Source: Atrina japonica (Eukaryota; Mollusca; Bivalvia; Pterioida; Pinnidae). Taken from it: a stretch of 64,000 nt of DNA. Location of the stretch: positions 1,266,512 to 1,330,511 of the forward strand of contig BROG01000140.1 of NCBI GenBank assembly GCA_030159075.1, given 5' to 3'. Both the position numbers and the translations under genes were made by a program. This document shows, one piece after another, positions 1 to 11,485 of the stretch. The notes under the pieces are model-generated. The model saw only the letters and a list, made by a program, of their open reading frames with translations. It did no database searches and was not told where the DNA came from. Numbering within the stretch: the first letter of the stretch is position 1; every line of letters begins with the position of its first letter.

Positions 1-1506
1 CAACCATACATCATTATACATATACCCACTGGTGTGGCCATGATAACAACCATATATCATTATACATATACCCACTGGTGTGGCCATGATAACAACCATA
101 CATCATTATACATATACCCACTGGTATGGCCATGATAACAACCATACAGGTGTGGCCATGATAACAACCATACATCATTATACATATACCCACTGGTATG
201 GCCATGATAACAACCATACAGGTGTGGCCATGATAACAACCATACATCATTATACATATACCCACTGGTATGGCCATGATAACAACCATACATCATTATA
301 CTTATACCCACTGGTATGGCCATGATAACAACCATACATCATTATACTTATACCTACTGGTGTGGACATGATAACAACCATACATCATTATACATATACC
401 TACTGGTGTGGCCATGATAACAACCATACATCATTATACATATACCCACTGGTGTGGCCATGATAACAACCATACATTATTATACATATACCTACTGGTA
501 TGGCCATGATAACAACCATACATCATTATACATATACCCACTGGTGTGGCCATGATAACAACCATACATCATTATACATATACCTACTGGTGTGGACATG
601 ATAACAACCATACACCATTATACATATACCTACTGGTGTGGACATGATAACAACCATACATCATCATACATATACCCACTGGTATGGCCATGATAACAAC
701 CATACATCATTATACATATACCTACTGGTGTGGACATGATAACAACCATACATCATCATACATATACCTACTGGTATGGCCATGATAACAACCATACATC
801 ATTATACATATACCAACTGGTGTGGCCATGATAACAACCATACATCAATATACATATACCCCATTGGTGTGGCCATGATAACAACCATACATCATTATAC
901 ATATACCTACTGGTATGGCCATGATAACAACCATACATCATTATACATATACCCACTGGTATGGCCATGATAACAACCATACATCATTATACATATACCC
1001 CATTGGTGTGACCATGATAACAACCATACATCATCATACATATACCCACTGGTATGGCCATGATAACAACCATACATCATTATACTTATACACACTGGTG
1101 TGGCCATGATAACAACCATACATCATTATACATATACCTACTGGTGTGGACATGATAACAACCATACATCATCATACATATACCCACTGGTGTGGACATG
1201 ATAACAACCATACATCATCATACATATACCCACTGGTATGGCCATGATAACAACCATACATCATTATACATATACCTACTGGTGTGGCCATGATAACAAC
1301 CATACATCATTATAATTATACCCACTGGTGTGGCCATGATAACAACCATACATCATCATACATATACCTATCGGTGTGGCCATGATAACAGCCATACAGG
1401 TGTGGCCATGATAACAGCCAAACAGGTGTGGCCATGATAACAACCATACATCATCATACATATACCTACCGGTGTGGCCATGATAACAACCATACATCAT
1501 TATACT
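1..1506. repeat. 46-bp satellite array, open at the left edge
   Basis: Tandem array of a 46-bp unit whose most constant part is GGCCATGATAACAACCATAC, about 33 copies, continuing beyond the left window edge. A few units are 47 bp (extra C near 860 and 1000). Shortened 26-bp units starting near 123, 195, 1373 and 1399 share the same roughly 20-bp internal deletion. Because 46 is not a multiple of 3, the short open frames here are by-products of the repeat, not genes. Confidence 0.97.
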
Positions 1507-4140
1507 TGTACTTAGCTTATTTTATTGTTCTATGACTTTACAAGTGTTTCAGTTACATGGAGACAAAACTATGTGTAGGTGAAGTGTCATAAATATAAAC
1601 TAATACTTTGGACTGGTACCAATGACTAAGGATTTTCTTAGTTGTGTCTTCCTAGAGAAAGAAATTTGGTGTCTACAAAGTCTGGAAAAATGACCAATTT
1701 TATGCTAAGGACTTTGCTACCATACATGTACATGTATGTGGTTGCATCAGCCATGTACTGGTATGCTTTTGGTAAAATTGATGATCAATGCATTGATCAG
1801 AGGCAAGCAAATTGCTTCTTTTTTTTTAATAAACAAAAAAACAAAACAAACCCAATAGCAAAACATGTAACAATATATGGATATCATTTGAAGAAAACAT
1901 CTTGTAGAAATGCTTGTAATAAAACATACAGGTATGTGATGAAAGTCTATGCAGTCTCACAAGGTGTTTTGGATAGTAAAGAGATATTGATTGCTTTATT
2001 TGAGAGTACATGGTGGTCAAAATGAAGACGTGGAAGTGGGGAGGTCAAGTTATTTTCTGTGTAGAAAATAGAGTTTTCTAATATGGTAAATCTCTTATTT
2101 ACTCATACTCATTACATCTGTGTCACATGATTTTGGGCGTCACATGATTTAAACGTTTTGCGCACCCATGCTTCTGTCCATCTCAACGCATTAAAACAGG
2201 TGATAATTTTGCTTAGGTGCGCAAAATCATGTGACAGCATTGTAACATGAGTACCGTATTTCACCCAGTAAGTACCCAGGAATAAATAGACAAATTGACT
2301 TAAAGCAGTTAATTCTTATAAGTGTGGTAAAGTTGTTGTAGTTAATACAGAGGACACCTATCAATATTTTTGTGTTGCATGAGGCTAGAGATAAACTGTT
2401 TTATGTTTTTCTGGTCCACATGGCCTTGTCAACCAGCTGGAAAAGATACTTGATTGTGCAGCAGTGTTCCCACTGCTTTTTCAGAATAGGGGTTTTTGTA
2501 TCCCATGTGTAGCAAAAATACGATACATGTATAAGGATACATATAAGGAGTATACATACACAGCAAAATAAATAAATAAAACAGTTTCTTTTTACTCCTC
2601 TGGACCCCCATTAATAGACACAAATGTTTGTGGATCTGTTGTAGAAATTTTGACACCATGTGTGGATATTGCCCTGTGTTCCATATCTATTGACACTTAC
2701 ATGTAGTGGACTTGTATGTTACCATAGCACTGGGATTCAAGAGTATTTAGATACTGTGTCAAAAATTGCATAATCAAAATCTGTAAAGATTTCAAATCAT
2801 TCCTTTAAATTGGCACCCCACTGTGAAGTTGAAGTCTTCAGTCATGTGAAATGTGACCTTCAACTTGAAAAGAATCATGCATCAGTGTCTGAAGTTGGGA
2901 AAGTCTTGGAAAATGTGTTATAAGCACAAATATACTCAATTCTGAGGATTAATTGTTTTATAATCGCTGAAAGTGTTTACAAAAGTTCAGATAGGTGACT
3001 TGGAACTCACATCACTCTAGTGTTAATGACAATATAAATGATATTGTGATAAGCATCCACTATTTGTGAATGCACATGGTGTCTTTTGTTTTTGTGTGTG
3101 TTTTCTAATGAATTTGCATGATTGACACAGGTTTTTATAAATGGGGAACACTGTCATGTGTGAGAAAGGGATGCTTATAGGGACATAGGCACTTATTAGG
3201 TCGAATACAGTATTGTGCACCATTTTACAATTACTTTTCTACATATAATGTATAAATTTTAATGAAAAACAGAATTTAACATGTTTAAAGACCTACAGGA
3301 AAAGTGACCATGCATTTAATATACATATTGTTAACATAATAAACGACATTTAGGGGGTAAGCTGAGATTTAAAGTAAACAAAGTTTGTCTAGTCATGAAA
3401 AATTTATTTCTCAAGATAGGCAATGCATATTTATTCAAAATAGCATGATTATAAGCTATTGGAAACATCTAAATCTATCATTTATAGTCCAACTACCGGT
3501 ACTTGGGCTTGGTTTATACTCTAAGTCACATTAGATAGGGAATTTAGAAATTAATCATAAATGCAATTGGCTGTCCCATTCCAAAAAATGTGTTGATATC
3601 AATATAAAACAAAACAGTATATCCTATATCTTTTCTACATATATTTTTCTTTCTTTGGTCACTTCAGTTTTTGATAATACTTTTCCTATGGGAATCTTTG
3701 GGTTAGCCATGCGATGTCAATAAATTGGATCATGTGGGTAACAGTTATTTTACTCCTATCAAAAGAGTGATTTGAAGGGAATAACTCCCACTGTATTATG
3801 AGACATAATAAAATGATTACACATAATACGATAATAGTCAGAATGCACCATTAACATGACTTTGTGATGATTTTATTTTGCATTCATTTTGAGCAATAAA
3901 CAATCCCTTTCTTTCACTTTCACTATCAAATTTCAATAGATGGCCATCGCTACCTATGTAAAATTCCTGTAGGAATAATCCGAGTGTGAATATCTAGAAA
4001 ATGGATAATTTTTTATTTGTCATGGGCATGGATAAATTAATTAGAATTATTAGAATATACCTCAGTTAAAATTAAGAGGTAAATTTCAATCAATCAAAAC
4101 CAGTGGACACAATTAATGTGACTTAGACTATAATTACCAA
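1507..4140. other. unassigned A+T-rich DNA
   Basis: No recognisable gene. An open frame of 127 codons on the plus strand (1642-2025) contains a poly-T/poly-A stretch, resembles no family I know and is probably chance. The only structure I see is the inverted repeat at 2122-2235. Confidence 0.6.
2122..2235. repeat. imperfect inverted repeat (MITE-like)
   Basis: The right arm GTGCGCAAAATCATGTGAC (2217-2235) is the reverse complement of a sequence found twice on the left in degenerate form, beginning at 2122 and at 2139. It could fold as a hairpin and may be a decayed miniature inverted-repeat element. No clear target duplication is visible. Confidence 0.4.
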
Positions 4141-4392
4141 GTCAAAAAGCTGGCTCAACTCTTGATTTTGAGGTTGTGAGTTTGAGTCCAGCTGTCGGCA
4201 GGTCAGATTCCTGTTCTTCGGATGAGAGGGGTAAAAACCGAGGTCCTTTGTAACAGTAGGTCACTGCTCAATTGCCATAAGTGCCAAGCATAGACCAAAC
4301 TTTGAAGCCCTTACTGGCATTGGTGACATCTCCAGAAGTGTGAAAAATTCTTGAGTGGGATGTTAAACAACAATATAACCAACCAACCAAAA
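4141..4392 (+). mobile_element. SINE copy 1 (tRNA-derived, bivalve type)
   Basis: Reads through a degenerate tRNA-like head with a B-box-like TTTGAGTCC near 4181, a body with a CACTGCTCAATTGCC block, and the 3' motif TTCTTGAGTGGGATGTTAAA followed by a short CAAC-rich tail. The same body and tail recur at 22133-22500 and 34408-34634. SINEs are RNA polymerase III transcripts mobilised by LINE machinery. This copy lacks about 20 bases of the body that the other two copies retain. Confidence 0.8.
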
Positions 4393-4891
4393 TCATAAAA
4401 GGCAGCATACATTGTGATTATTTTCTAGCTTATTTATTATGACCAAATTATTAACATACCTTATAATAAATCAAATTTCTACAACTAAATAGTTTTACAA
4501 TATATATCTTATGTTGTTATTTAATAGAAATTCAGTGACGACAGTGCTTTATGCCGCAATATTGTAACCTATTGCACTGCGCATCTACTGAATCAGTGAA
4601 GGGGGGAGGGTAAACATTGAGATATGCACGTAAAAAATCGCATATACTAACATTCACAAAGCAATTAATGCTGTTTCAGATGTGATAGAATCTTTAAACA
4701 CAATTCTACTATAAGTAATATATTTTTGTCCTTTTAAGCCTTTTCTAACGACCAATTGTCCATATTATTATATATCTACAGTTGATGACGAAACGTGCAG
4801 CAAGTCAGGGTACCTAAACGATATACACGACTCCGAACCCGATTCAACTATATCAACCGTTAAAAAAATCACATCTAGTATAAACGTGCAA
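4393..4891. other. unassigned A+T-rich DNA
   Basis: No gene, RNA or repeat structure is recognisable here. Confidence 0.5.
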
Positions 4892-5064
4892 CCCCCCCCC
4901 CCCCCCAAAAAAAAACACACACAAAAAAAAAACAAAAAAACCAAAAAACAAACAAACTTACAAAAAAAGATAAAAAAAACCAAAAAAAAAAAAAACAACA
5001 ACAACCCTCCCCAAAAAAAACCCAAAAAACAACAACCCCAAAACAAAACAAAAACAGCAAAAAA
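4892..5064. repeat. poly-C tract followed by A-rich low-complexity tract
   Basis: Fifteen consecutive C at 4892-4906 are followed by about 155 bases made almost only of A and C with long A runs. Open frames of 64-92 codons on both strands are products of base composition. It could be an expanded poly-A tail of an old retroelement, but no element body is recognisable upstream. Confidence 0.9.
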
Positions 5065-5368
5065 GACATTTGTATATAAGAATATAGGTTTACAAGAAAA
5101 TATAGGCTAGATTATTCTTGGTTGTGCCAGATACACTGGACCAAAAGTAACCACATACCAGCCTGCACATACGTTCACTGTAGGCCTATATTTCACTGGC
5201 GGATGAAAGTGGTGGTGGTCGGCGTGGGGATGTAGGTAATACAGATTTTGTTTTTAAAAAGTATACTTTTAATGTTCATTTTTCTAACAAAAGTTTGTGT
5301 CCGTTTGTATCTGTTTTTATTGAAGTGCGACACAGCCCCTTAAAAAAATTCTGAATCCGCATATATTT

Positions 5369-5372
<4 letters not shown>
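5065..5372. other. unassigned DNA
   Basis: No coding or structured signal recognised. Confidence 0.5.

Positions 5373-5433
<61 letters not shown>
5373..5433. repeat. (TA)n microsatellite
   Basis: About 30 uninterrupted TA units. Confidence 0.98.
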
Positions 5434-5437
<4 letters not shown>

Positions 5438-5614
5438 CATTATGTATATATTATATCTCATTTGTTATTCATCGATTATAAATTGATATTATTGATATTT
5501 TTTTGTTTTATGTGTGTGTGCAAACTTTTTTCCACATGATTTTCAAACTGAAATCGATATAGGCCGGCTACAGTAACTATCACTAGTTCAGGGTCCCCCT
5601 GGCAGCTAACTATA

Positions 5615-5801
5615 CATAGGCGTCGAAGCCGGGGGCTAGGGAGGGGGGGGGGCTTAGCCCCCCCCCCCCCCCCATTTTTTGGTAAAGATAGACATAGGTG
5701 TTGAAAATTGGGACTAAGCCCCTAGACGTTTCTGGCGTGTGTGTGTGTTTTAAGTTAGTTTAGCCCCCCCCCTTTGTTTCAATTTGCTTCCGACGCCTAT
5801 G
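5615..5801. mobile_element. GC-rich MITE with CATAGGCGTCG termini
   Basis: A 187-bp element with terminal inverted repeats: CATAGGCGTCGAAGC at the left (5615-5629) and its near-complement GCTTCCGACGCCTATG at the right (5786-5801). The five bases CTATA occur immediately outside both ends (5610-5614 and 5802-5806) and look like a target-site duplication. The interior consists of complementary G and C homopolymer runs with TTAGCCCC blocks, so the element can fold into a hairpin. It has no coding capacity and would depend on a DNA transposase elsewhere. The transposase superfamily is not determined. Confidence 0.8.
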
Positions 5802-6650
5802 CTATATAGTTTCATTCTCCCAAGTTTCATACCCCAACGTGTCTGAAACTAAAAAACAATTTATATTACTGAATATTATGCATGTTATTCTTCTGATGGA
5901 TAATTTGTATGTGTATTTTAATGTGACGCGTCTGTTATGACGATGGTAATTAATTTATGGCGTTAGATTTGCATAGGTGAAATGATGCTATACTTGTTGT
6001 TTCCACTTTGACAGACATAGTAATTGTTGAAATAGTTTTTATTTAATAAACTACCATGAACTGCTGAATGATAGAAGATACGGTTACCTATGAAACAATA
6101 CATAAGCTACCATGTTACTTTAATTTTATCGGCCGTCTTTGAATTCATTCATGGCTTTATATATATATATATATATCGTTTCTTTTACAGCTAGCCGTGA
6201 ATTGAAACAAAGTGAACATTATTGTTTTATCTCCACCCTAACGATTGCGACACTGAGTATATTGAAACATTTTACAACCTACACACATACATGTGCAATG
6301 TTTGTCATGGTAGCCATGTGACAGTTTTATCTTTACAGCATCATTTGTAAAATGAAAGACATTTAAACCTAGTTTAACACCATAAGAGACTGATTAACAT
6401 TTCTACTGACCTTTAATAGAAAACTTATTTTTTATGTTATAAGATACTTGTGATGTTTATTAACCTTATTGCCATCATTGTTAGAACAGAAAAAAAACCA
6501 CAGAACAAATAAAACTAGGAATTTGGTGTATTCTGTATACAATATCTTTGTTATCCGAAACATGATAGTTTTCAATATTGAATTTAACTGACTGGCTTAA
6601 ATTTCATTTTGTTCTTTTCATACATTGAAGTAATGAAATTATACATTTAT
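5802..6650. other. unassigned DNA with a short TA run
   Basis: Contains a short TA run at 6158-6177 and otherwise nothing recognisable. Confidence 0.5.
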
Positions 6651-6850
6651 AGACAAATGTATCAGAACAAGTGATAGAATTAGAAAAAAATATTAGACAA
6701 GTGTATCAGAACAAGTGATAGAATTAGAACAAAATATTAGACAAGTGTATCAGAACAAGTGATAGAATTAGAACAAAATATTAGACAAGTGATAGAATTA
6801 GAACAAAATATTAGACAAGTGTATCAGAACACGTGATAGAACAAAATATC
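6651..6850. repeat. 44-bp tandem repeat
   Basis: Units begin with AGACAA at 6651, 6695, 6739 and 6783, with a final partial unit at 6813. The fourth unit is shortened to 30 bp by loss of the GTATCAGAACAA part. Five copies in all. Confidence 0.93.
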
Positions 6851-8067
6851 GAATAACGTCTACAGTTTTACTACTAATACATAAGTCACAAATGTGATCG
6901 TATAGATTTTTAATACAATGAAATTCAGCAGAGTTTAATAGGAAAAACAGCTGCTTTGTTTACAACATGGGCGCAGACACCCAAAGTTGTGCGGAGGGTA
7001 AAGTGAGCCTAGAGATCTGATTGGTCATTAAGTGAAAAAAATAGTTTTGCCATTAATAAGTGAAATTAAGGTGATAAAAAAGATACATGAATATTGGTAG
7101 TACTTTGGAAATTATAGGGTTGACGGTTGAAAATTGAAAGGGAGGGGTCATATGAGAATAGATATTTTCCTTTGGTGCAGAATACTACGAGTTGTAAACA
7201 AGTGAAAATTTGAAGTAAAAATGCAACGGCAACCTATACTTTTGATTGCATATTTTGTTATCAAAAATATTGATCTTTCAGCACAGGGTACTTATTTGAC
7301 CCAGATTTAATAAACATGGGAGTGACAATGACCTGAGGTTTTGTAAATTAGCATTGAGGCCTATGGGAAAATATTCGGTGGTGTCTGTCCAATAGTGTTC
7401 GCATGGAAGTTTCCGATTAACAGTTTGTCCTATAAATAACTCGATTTGGTAATACAAAGAAAAACACTTATTTAATATTTTTGTCAAAAAGTCAAATTCA
7501 CAATCCGTAAGAATTTCGTGTGTCCACTGTGCGTCCGCCCTGCTCGGTTCCCAATCGTTTTCTTGGTCCCCGACTTGCTTTCTTGGTGTCTCTCCTTTTC
7601 TATTCTGGGACGAGGAATGCAGGTTTTCCAAACATCAAAATTTCCGGTTCTAACTTTTTGTAACAAAAGAATAATCAGATCTTCTAAGATATCCGCAAAT
7701 TTCTGGTACTACCTTTCGTAACAAAGGAAAATGACACGTGTAAAAATGGTTCTATTTCAAGGTACAATTACCTCCTACCAATTTCATTTTTAATTAGAAT
7801 TACGCCTTTGCCCAGTTAGAACTAGAATTCCGTTTGTCTTTGTTATTTCACTTTAAATCTAAAGAGATTAATTAATCTATTTATAACTCAAATGCTTCCA
7901 TTTCTATATATACACATTATGAAAGTATTTTAACTTAACATCTAGTAAAATCTATTAGTTTCTTCTAAATGTAACTACACAACACTATTTGAACATGATA
8001 TTTATCAATACATAGATCAGAAGTATTTCTATAGCTTAATTATTTTACTCAAGAATCTACAGATAGT
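6851..8067. other. unassigned DNA with a GC-richer block
   Basis: Between about 7500 and 7730 the base composition is richer in G+C than the surroundings, and a segment with GTAACAAA is imperfectly duplicated (around 7637-7670 and 7695-7728). Minus-strand open frames of 117 codons (7278-7631) and 60 codons cover this block but match no family I can name. It could be part of a host exon or an old element; I cannot tell. Confidence 0.35.
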
Positions 8068-9473
8068 TTAGACAAACATAGGGATCATTATGCCCTAAAA
8101 CACGTGCTTGTCTATTACTTTCACTTTAGACAAACATAGGGATCATTATGCCCTGAAACACGTGGTTGTCTTTTATTCTCACTTTAGACAAGCATGGGGA
8201 TCATAATGGGGACATCCCGATAGTCCGACGGTTCGATAGTCCGACGGTTCGATAGTCCGACGGTTCGATAGTCAGAAGCCAGTGCGGCCATATTTGATAA
8301 GTAGAAAACTAGTTGCTTCCCGTCAAGTTTCGATGAACTCGCTGCAGAGGAGAAGCAGTGTCACCACGCAATTTGTAATAACGACACAATTTGTAATAAA
8401 AATTTCAAAAATCAGAGAATTATTTTAAAAATAGGGGAAAATGTTTGGGATGACCGTCTTAAGACACAATTTGACCAATTTAATGGAGAAAAGATGGGTT
8501 TGAACCCAATTGATGGCTTTTAAAAAGTTACAAATTGCGTGGTGACAAAGCAGACACTGCGTCAAATATTTAAGTGACTTTTTGTTCTGTTTAATCCTCT
8601 TGATAGCCATGAGATTTAACTGTCGGACTATCGGACCGTCGGACTATCGACATGTCACCGATTATAATGCCCTGAAACACGTGGTTGTCTTTTATTCTCA
8701 CTTTAGACAACCATGGGGATCATAATGCCCTGAAACACGTGGTTGTCTATTACTCTCACTTTAGACAACCATGGGGATCATAATGCCCTGAAACACGTGC
8801 TTGTCTTTTATTCTCACTTTAGACAACCATGGGGATCATAATGCCCTGAAACACGTGGTTGTCTATTACTCTCACTTTAGACAACCATGGGGATCATAAT
8901 GCCCTGAAACACGTGCTTGTCTATTACTCTCACTTTAGACAACCATGGGGATCATAATGCCCTGAAACACGTGCTTGTCTATTACTCTCACTTTAGACAA
9001 CCATGGGGATCATAATGCCCTGAAACACGTGCTTGTCTATTACTCTCACTTTAGACAACCATGGGGATCATAATGCCCTGAAACACGTGGTTGTCTTTTA
9101 TTCTCACTTCAGACAACCATGGGGATCATAATGCCCTGAAACACGTGGTTGTCTTTTATTCTCACTTCAGACAACCATGGGGATCATAATGCCCTGAAAC
9201 ACGTGGTTGTCTTTTATTCTCACTTTAGACAACCATGGGGATTATAATGCCCTGAAACACGTGGTTGTCTTTTATTCTCACTTTAGACAACCATGGGGAT
9301 TATGATGCCCTGAAACACGTGGTTGTCTTTTATTCTCACTTTAGACAACCATGGGGATCATAATGCCCTGAAACACGTGGTTGTCTTTTATTCTCACTTC
9401 AGACAACCATGGGGATCATAATGCCCTGAAACACGTGGTTGTCTTTTATTCTCACTTTAGACAAACATGGGGT
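8068..9473. repeat. 58-bp satellite array with a CACGTG box in each unit
   Basis: About 17 copies of a 58-bp unit, split by the insertion at 8209-8659. Each unit contains AGACAACCATGGGGATCATA, the palindrome CACGTG, then GGTTGTCT. AGACAACCA and TGGTTGTCT are reverse complements, so each unit can form a stem of up to 9 bp around about 25 bases. Variants with CACGTGCTTGTCT weaken the stem by one pair. The first copies carry ACATAGGGATCATTATG instead of CCATGGGGATCATAATG. Confidence 0.97.
8209..8659. mobile_element. 451-bp inverted-repeat element inserted in the 58-bp satellite
   Basis: The left end reads GGGACATCCCGATAGTCC and the right end complements it with small differences. The subterminal unit CGATAGTCCGACGGTT occurs about three times at the left and twice inverted at the right. 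The satellite resumes exactly after the element, and the flanks GATCATAATG (8199-8208) and GATTATAATG (8660-8669) look like a 10-bp duplication with one difference, although both forms are natural satellite variants. A second, inner perfect 19-bp inverted repeat lies at 8360-8378 and 8528-8546. No transposase is encoded. Confidence 0.75.
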
Positions 9474-9754
9474 CTTTGAATTATTGTTACACAAATGCCG
9501 GTACTGGTGGGTGGCGTGTATCAATCGTGTTACACAAGGAAACCTACAAATGTTCTGGCATGTCAAATGGATAACAACAACAGCAGCAACAGCAATGTAC
9601 GTATGTAACACTTCAGTTTAAGTTTGTTTGTGATAATTAACCACGTCATATTTAAGTGTTTGTTTCCGACAGTAACAAAGAGATGAGTTCCGAAACATAA
9701 ATTGCTCTAACGTGGTCAACACCAGCTACAAACGCTAAGTCATAAGTTATATAT

Positions 9755-9869
9755 GTTATATAAGAATTTTCAAAATTAAGTATTTTAAAATCCATTATAA
9801 CAGTATTGATGGGAAGAATACTGTTATAATGGATTTTAAAATACTTAATTTTGAAAATTCTTATATAAC
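9755..9869. repeat. perfect 53-bp inverted repeat with 9-base loop
   Basis: Arms 9755-9807 and 9817-9869 are exact reverse complements by base-by-base comparison, separated by GATGGGAAG (9808-9816). Transcribed from either strand it would form a 53-bp hairpin. Arms this identical imply recent origin or correction between arms. It may be a fold-back transposon or a hairpin RNA source. No target duplication is evident. Confidence 0.95.
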
Positions 9870-10210
9870 AGTTACCAATTATAAAATTAAAATTTTGATT
9901 TTAAAGTAAATTTTAATTTTAATGAAAATATTTCTTATGAAAATAAATCATGTCAGTAATCTCTAATGTTTTTGATTTAAAAAAAAAAAATAGATTTTTA
10001 TATGTGGTTGTTTACATTTAGATTTTGTACTTGCTTTTCCTTTTCAGTAGTTTGTAGGTGAAAGGCATCCATGCCAGGTGTTTCATAAAAATTCTTTGTT
10101 CCGTAAGAGTTTCATAAGAATATTTGTTCTGTTTCAAGTAACTTACATGAGTTTTTATCATGTTAACTTGAGTTTCTTTGTTGGAAAGTTTTTGCTTAAT
10201 TAGAGTGTCG
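9870..10210. other. unassigned A+T-rich DNA
   Basis: Nothing recognisable except A/T runs. Confidence 0.5.
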
Positions 10211-10262
10211 GCTATAACCAGCGATATATAAAGCTAATACTTTATATATCGCTGCTATAACC
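10211..10262. mobile_element. 34-bp palindromic micro-insertion with 9-bp duplication
   Basis: The insert at 10220-10253 has two 14-bp arms, AGCGATATATAAAG and its exact complement, around the loop CTAATA. It is bracketed by perfect 9-bp direct repeats GCTATAACC (10211-10219 and 10254-10262). A second insert with identical arms lies at 10725-10752. This is what a minute inverted-repeat element would look like. Confidence 0.7.
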
Positions 10263-10544
10263 GTCCTAAATAAATATTCTGTATACTTTGGAATGTCCAA
10301 TCCTTTTATCACTTTCTTAATACAATAGAAGTTGGTGTCGTACTAATTTCCATATTAACACACTGTCTTGTAAGTTAAGCCTCTGTCCAAAAAGAAAAGG
10401 AAAAGAAAAAAATCTGAGTGTCACGGCGTCCCCTCATGACTTTCACCCCCTTTCTTGTTTACATAAGAATTAAATTGAGCTTTTTGATTGGGTAATTTGA
10501 TCGGGCATCCAAAAAAAATTCGGTGTCGCGTTCCCAAATTTCGC

Positions 10545-10620
10545 ATCACTTGCGTTTTGGGAATCGAATAAAATACATCGAGGGAATTTACAGAAATTTC
10601 TCTGTTATTTTTATTCAGGT
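10545..10620 (+). repeat. 76-bp exon-like repeat, copy A
   Basis: This segment recurs at 11486-11561 with 3 differences in 76 bases. Both copies are open in the same frame, encode the peptide HLRFGNRIKYIE followed by a diverging tail, and end in TTCAG|GT. In copy A this is followed by AAGA, giving a good splice-donor match (CAG|GTAAGA). It could be a duplicated small exon or simply a short dispersed repeat. Confidence 0.5.
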
Positions 10621-10715
10621 AAGAACAGTCTATTTTTTTTTTGTTGTTGAGAAAATTGTATCCGAGTTGCTTTTCAAAGTCAGTTTTATTTTTAAGGTGT
10701 GTTAAGGATTTATTT

Positions 10716-10761
10716 AGTGAAATCAGCGATATATAAAGCTTTATATATCGCTGGTGAAATC
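10716..10761. mobile_element. 28-bp palindromic micro-insertion with 8-9 bp duplication
   Basis: The insert at 10725-10752 is a perfect palindrome made of the same arm, AGCGATATATAAAG, joined directly to its complement with no loop. It is flanked by AGTGAAATC (10716-10724) and GGTGAAATC (10753-10761), which match at 8 of 9 positions. It shares arms with the insertion at 10220-10253. Confidence 0.7.
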
Positions 10762-10762
10762 T

Positions 10763-11485
10763 TATTTTACTGTAAACCTGGTTTTGAATGTGTTGTTTTT
10801 TTTAGTTAAATAATTAATTTGTTATTAAGCCAGTCATTTTGTTTGAAATTTACATTCTCACACTTAAGATAATTTTGCGTAATGGTATTACTTTTTATAT
10901 CAGTTTTTAATTCATTCACTGTCCCAAACTATTAGGAACTCTTCTGTTTGGAGGTAATTACTGCATATGTAGCGGTGTAAACAATTTGTGAAAGAATGAC
11001 TAGGTTTTTCGTAAGTTTCAATTATATTGTTTATCTAAATCATAAGTTGTCATCTTTAGTAATTTTGTTATTTGAGTTTCATTTAAATGTAGAGTCAAAT
11101 TCTTTTGTGTTCATAAGTTTTCATTTATAGCTAAAATGATATTTCTATGCACTCGCGGTGTTCACCGAGTTCATTTCACTAACAACATTTTATTCTGTTT
11201 TGGAGTTGTAAAGTTTATTTGTTGAAATCAAATCCTACATTTCAACATGTTCAATAATTATTAGTAGATTCATATTTACTTTTAATTCTAAGTCATCTAT
11301 TTGGAAATTTATATAATTAATATGTGTGAGTAAGATTATCATTAGGAGCAACTATTTGAGTTATTTCTCCTGTTTTTATTTACTACCGCTAATGTATACT
11401 AATGATAGTCATACTTTGTGCAAGAGTTATCTCCTCTTGTTCTTTGTTTCAGTAATTTAAACTTTGTCTTTATTTGTATTACTTG
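10763..11485. other. unassigned DNA
   Basis: A+T-rich and without a recognisable gene or repeat. Confidence 0.5.

Noticed and set aside
7278..7666. Minus-strand frames of 60 and 117 codons in a GC-richer block
   Set aside because: Overlapping frames on both strands and no family recognised; not enough to call a gene.
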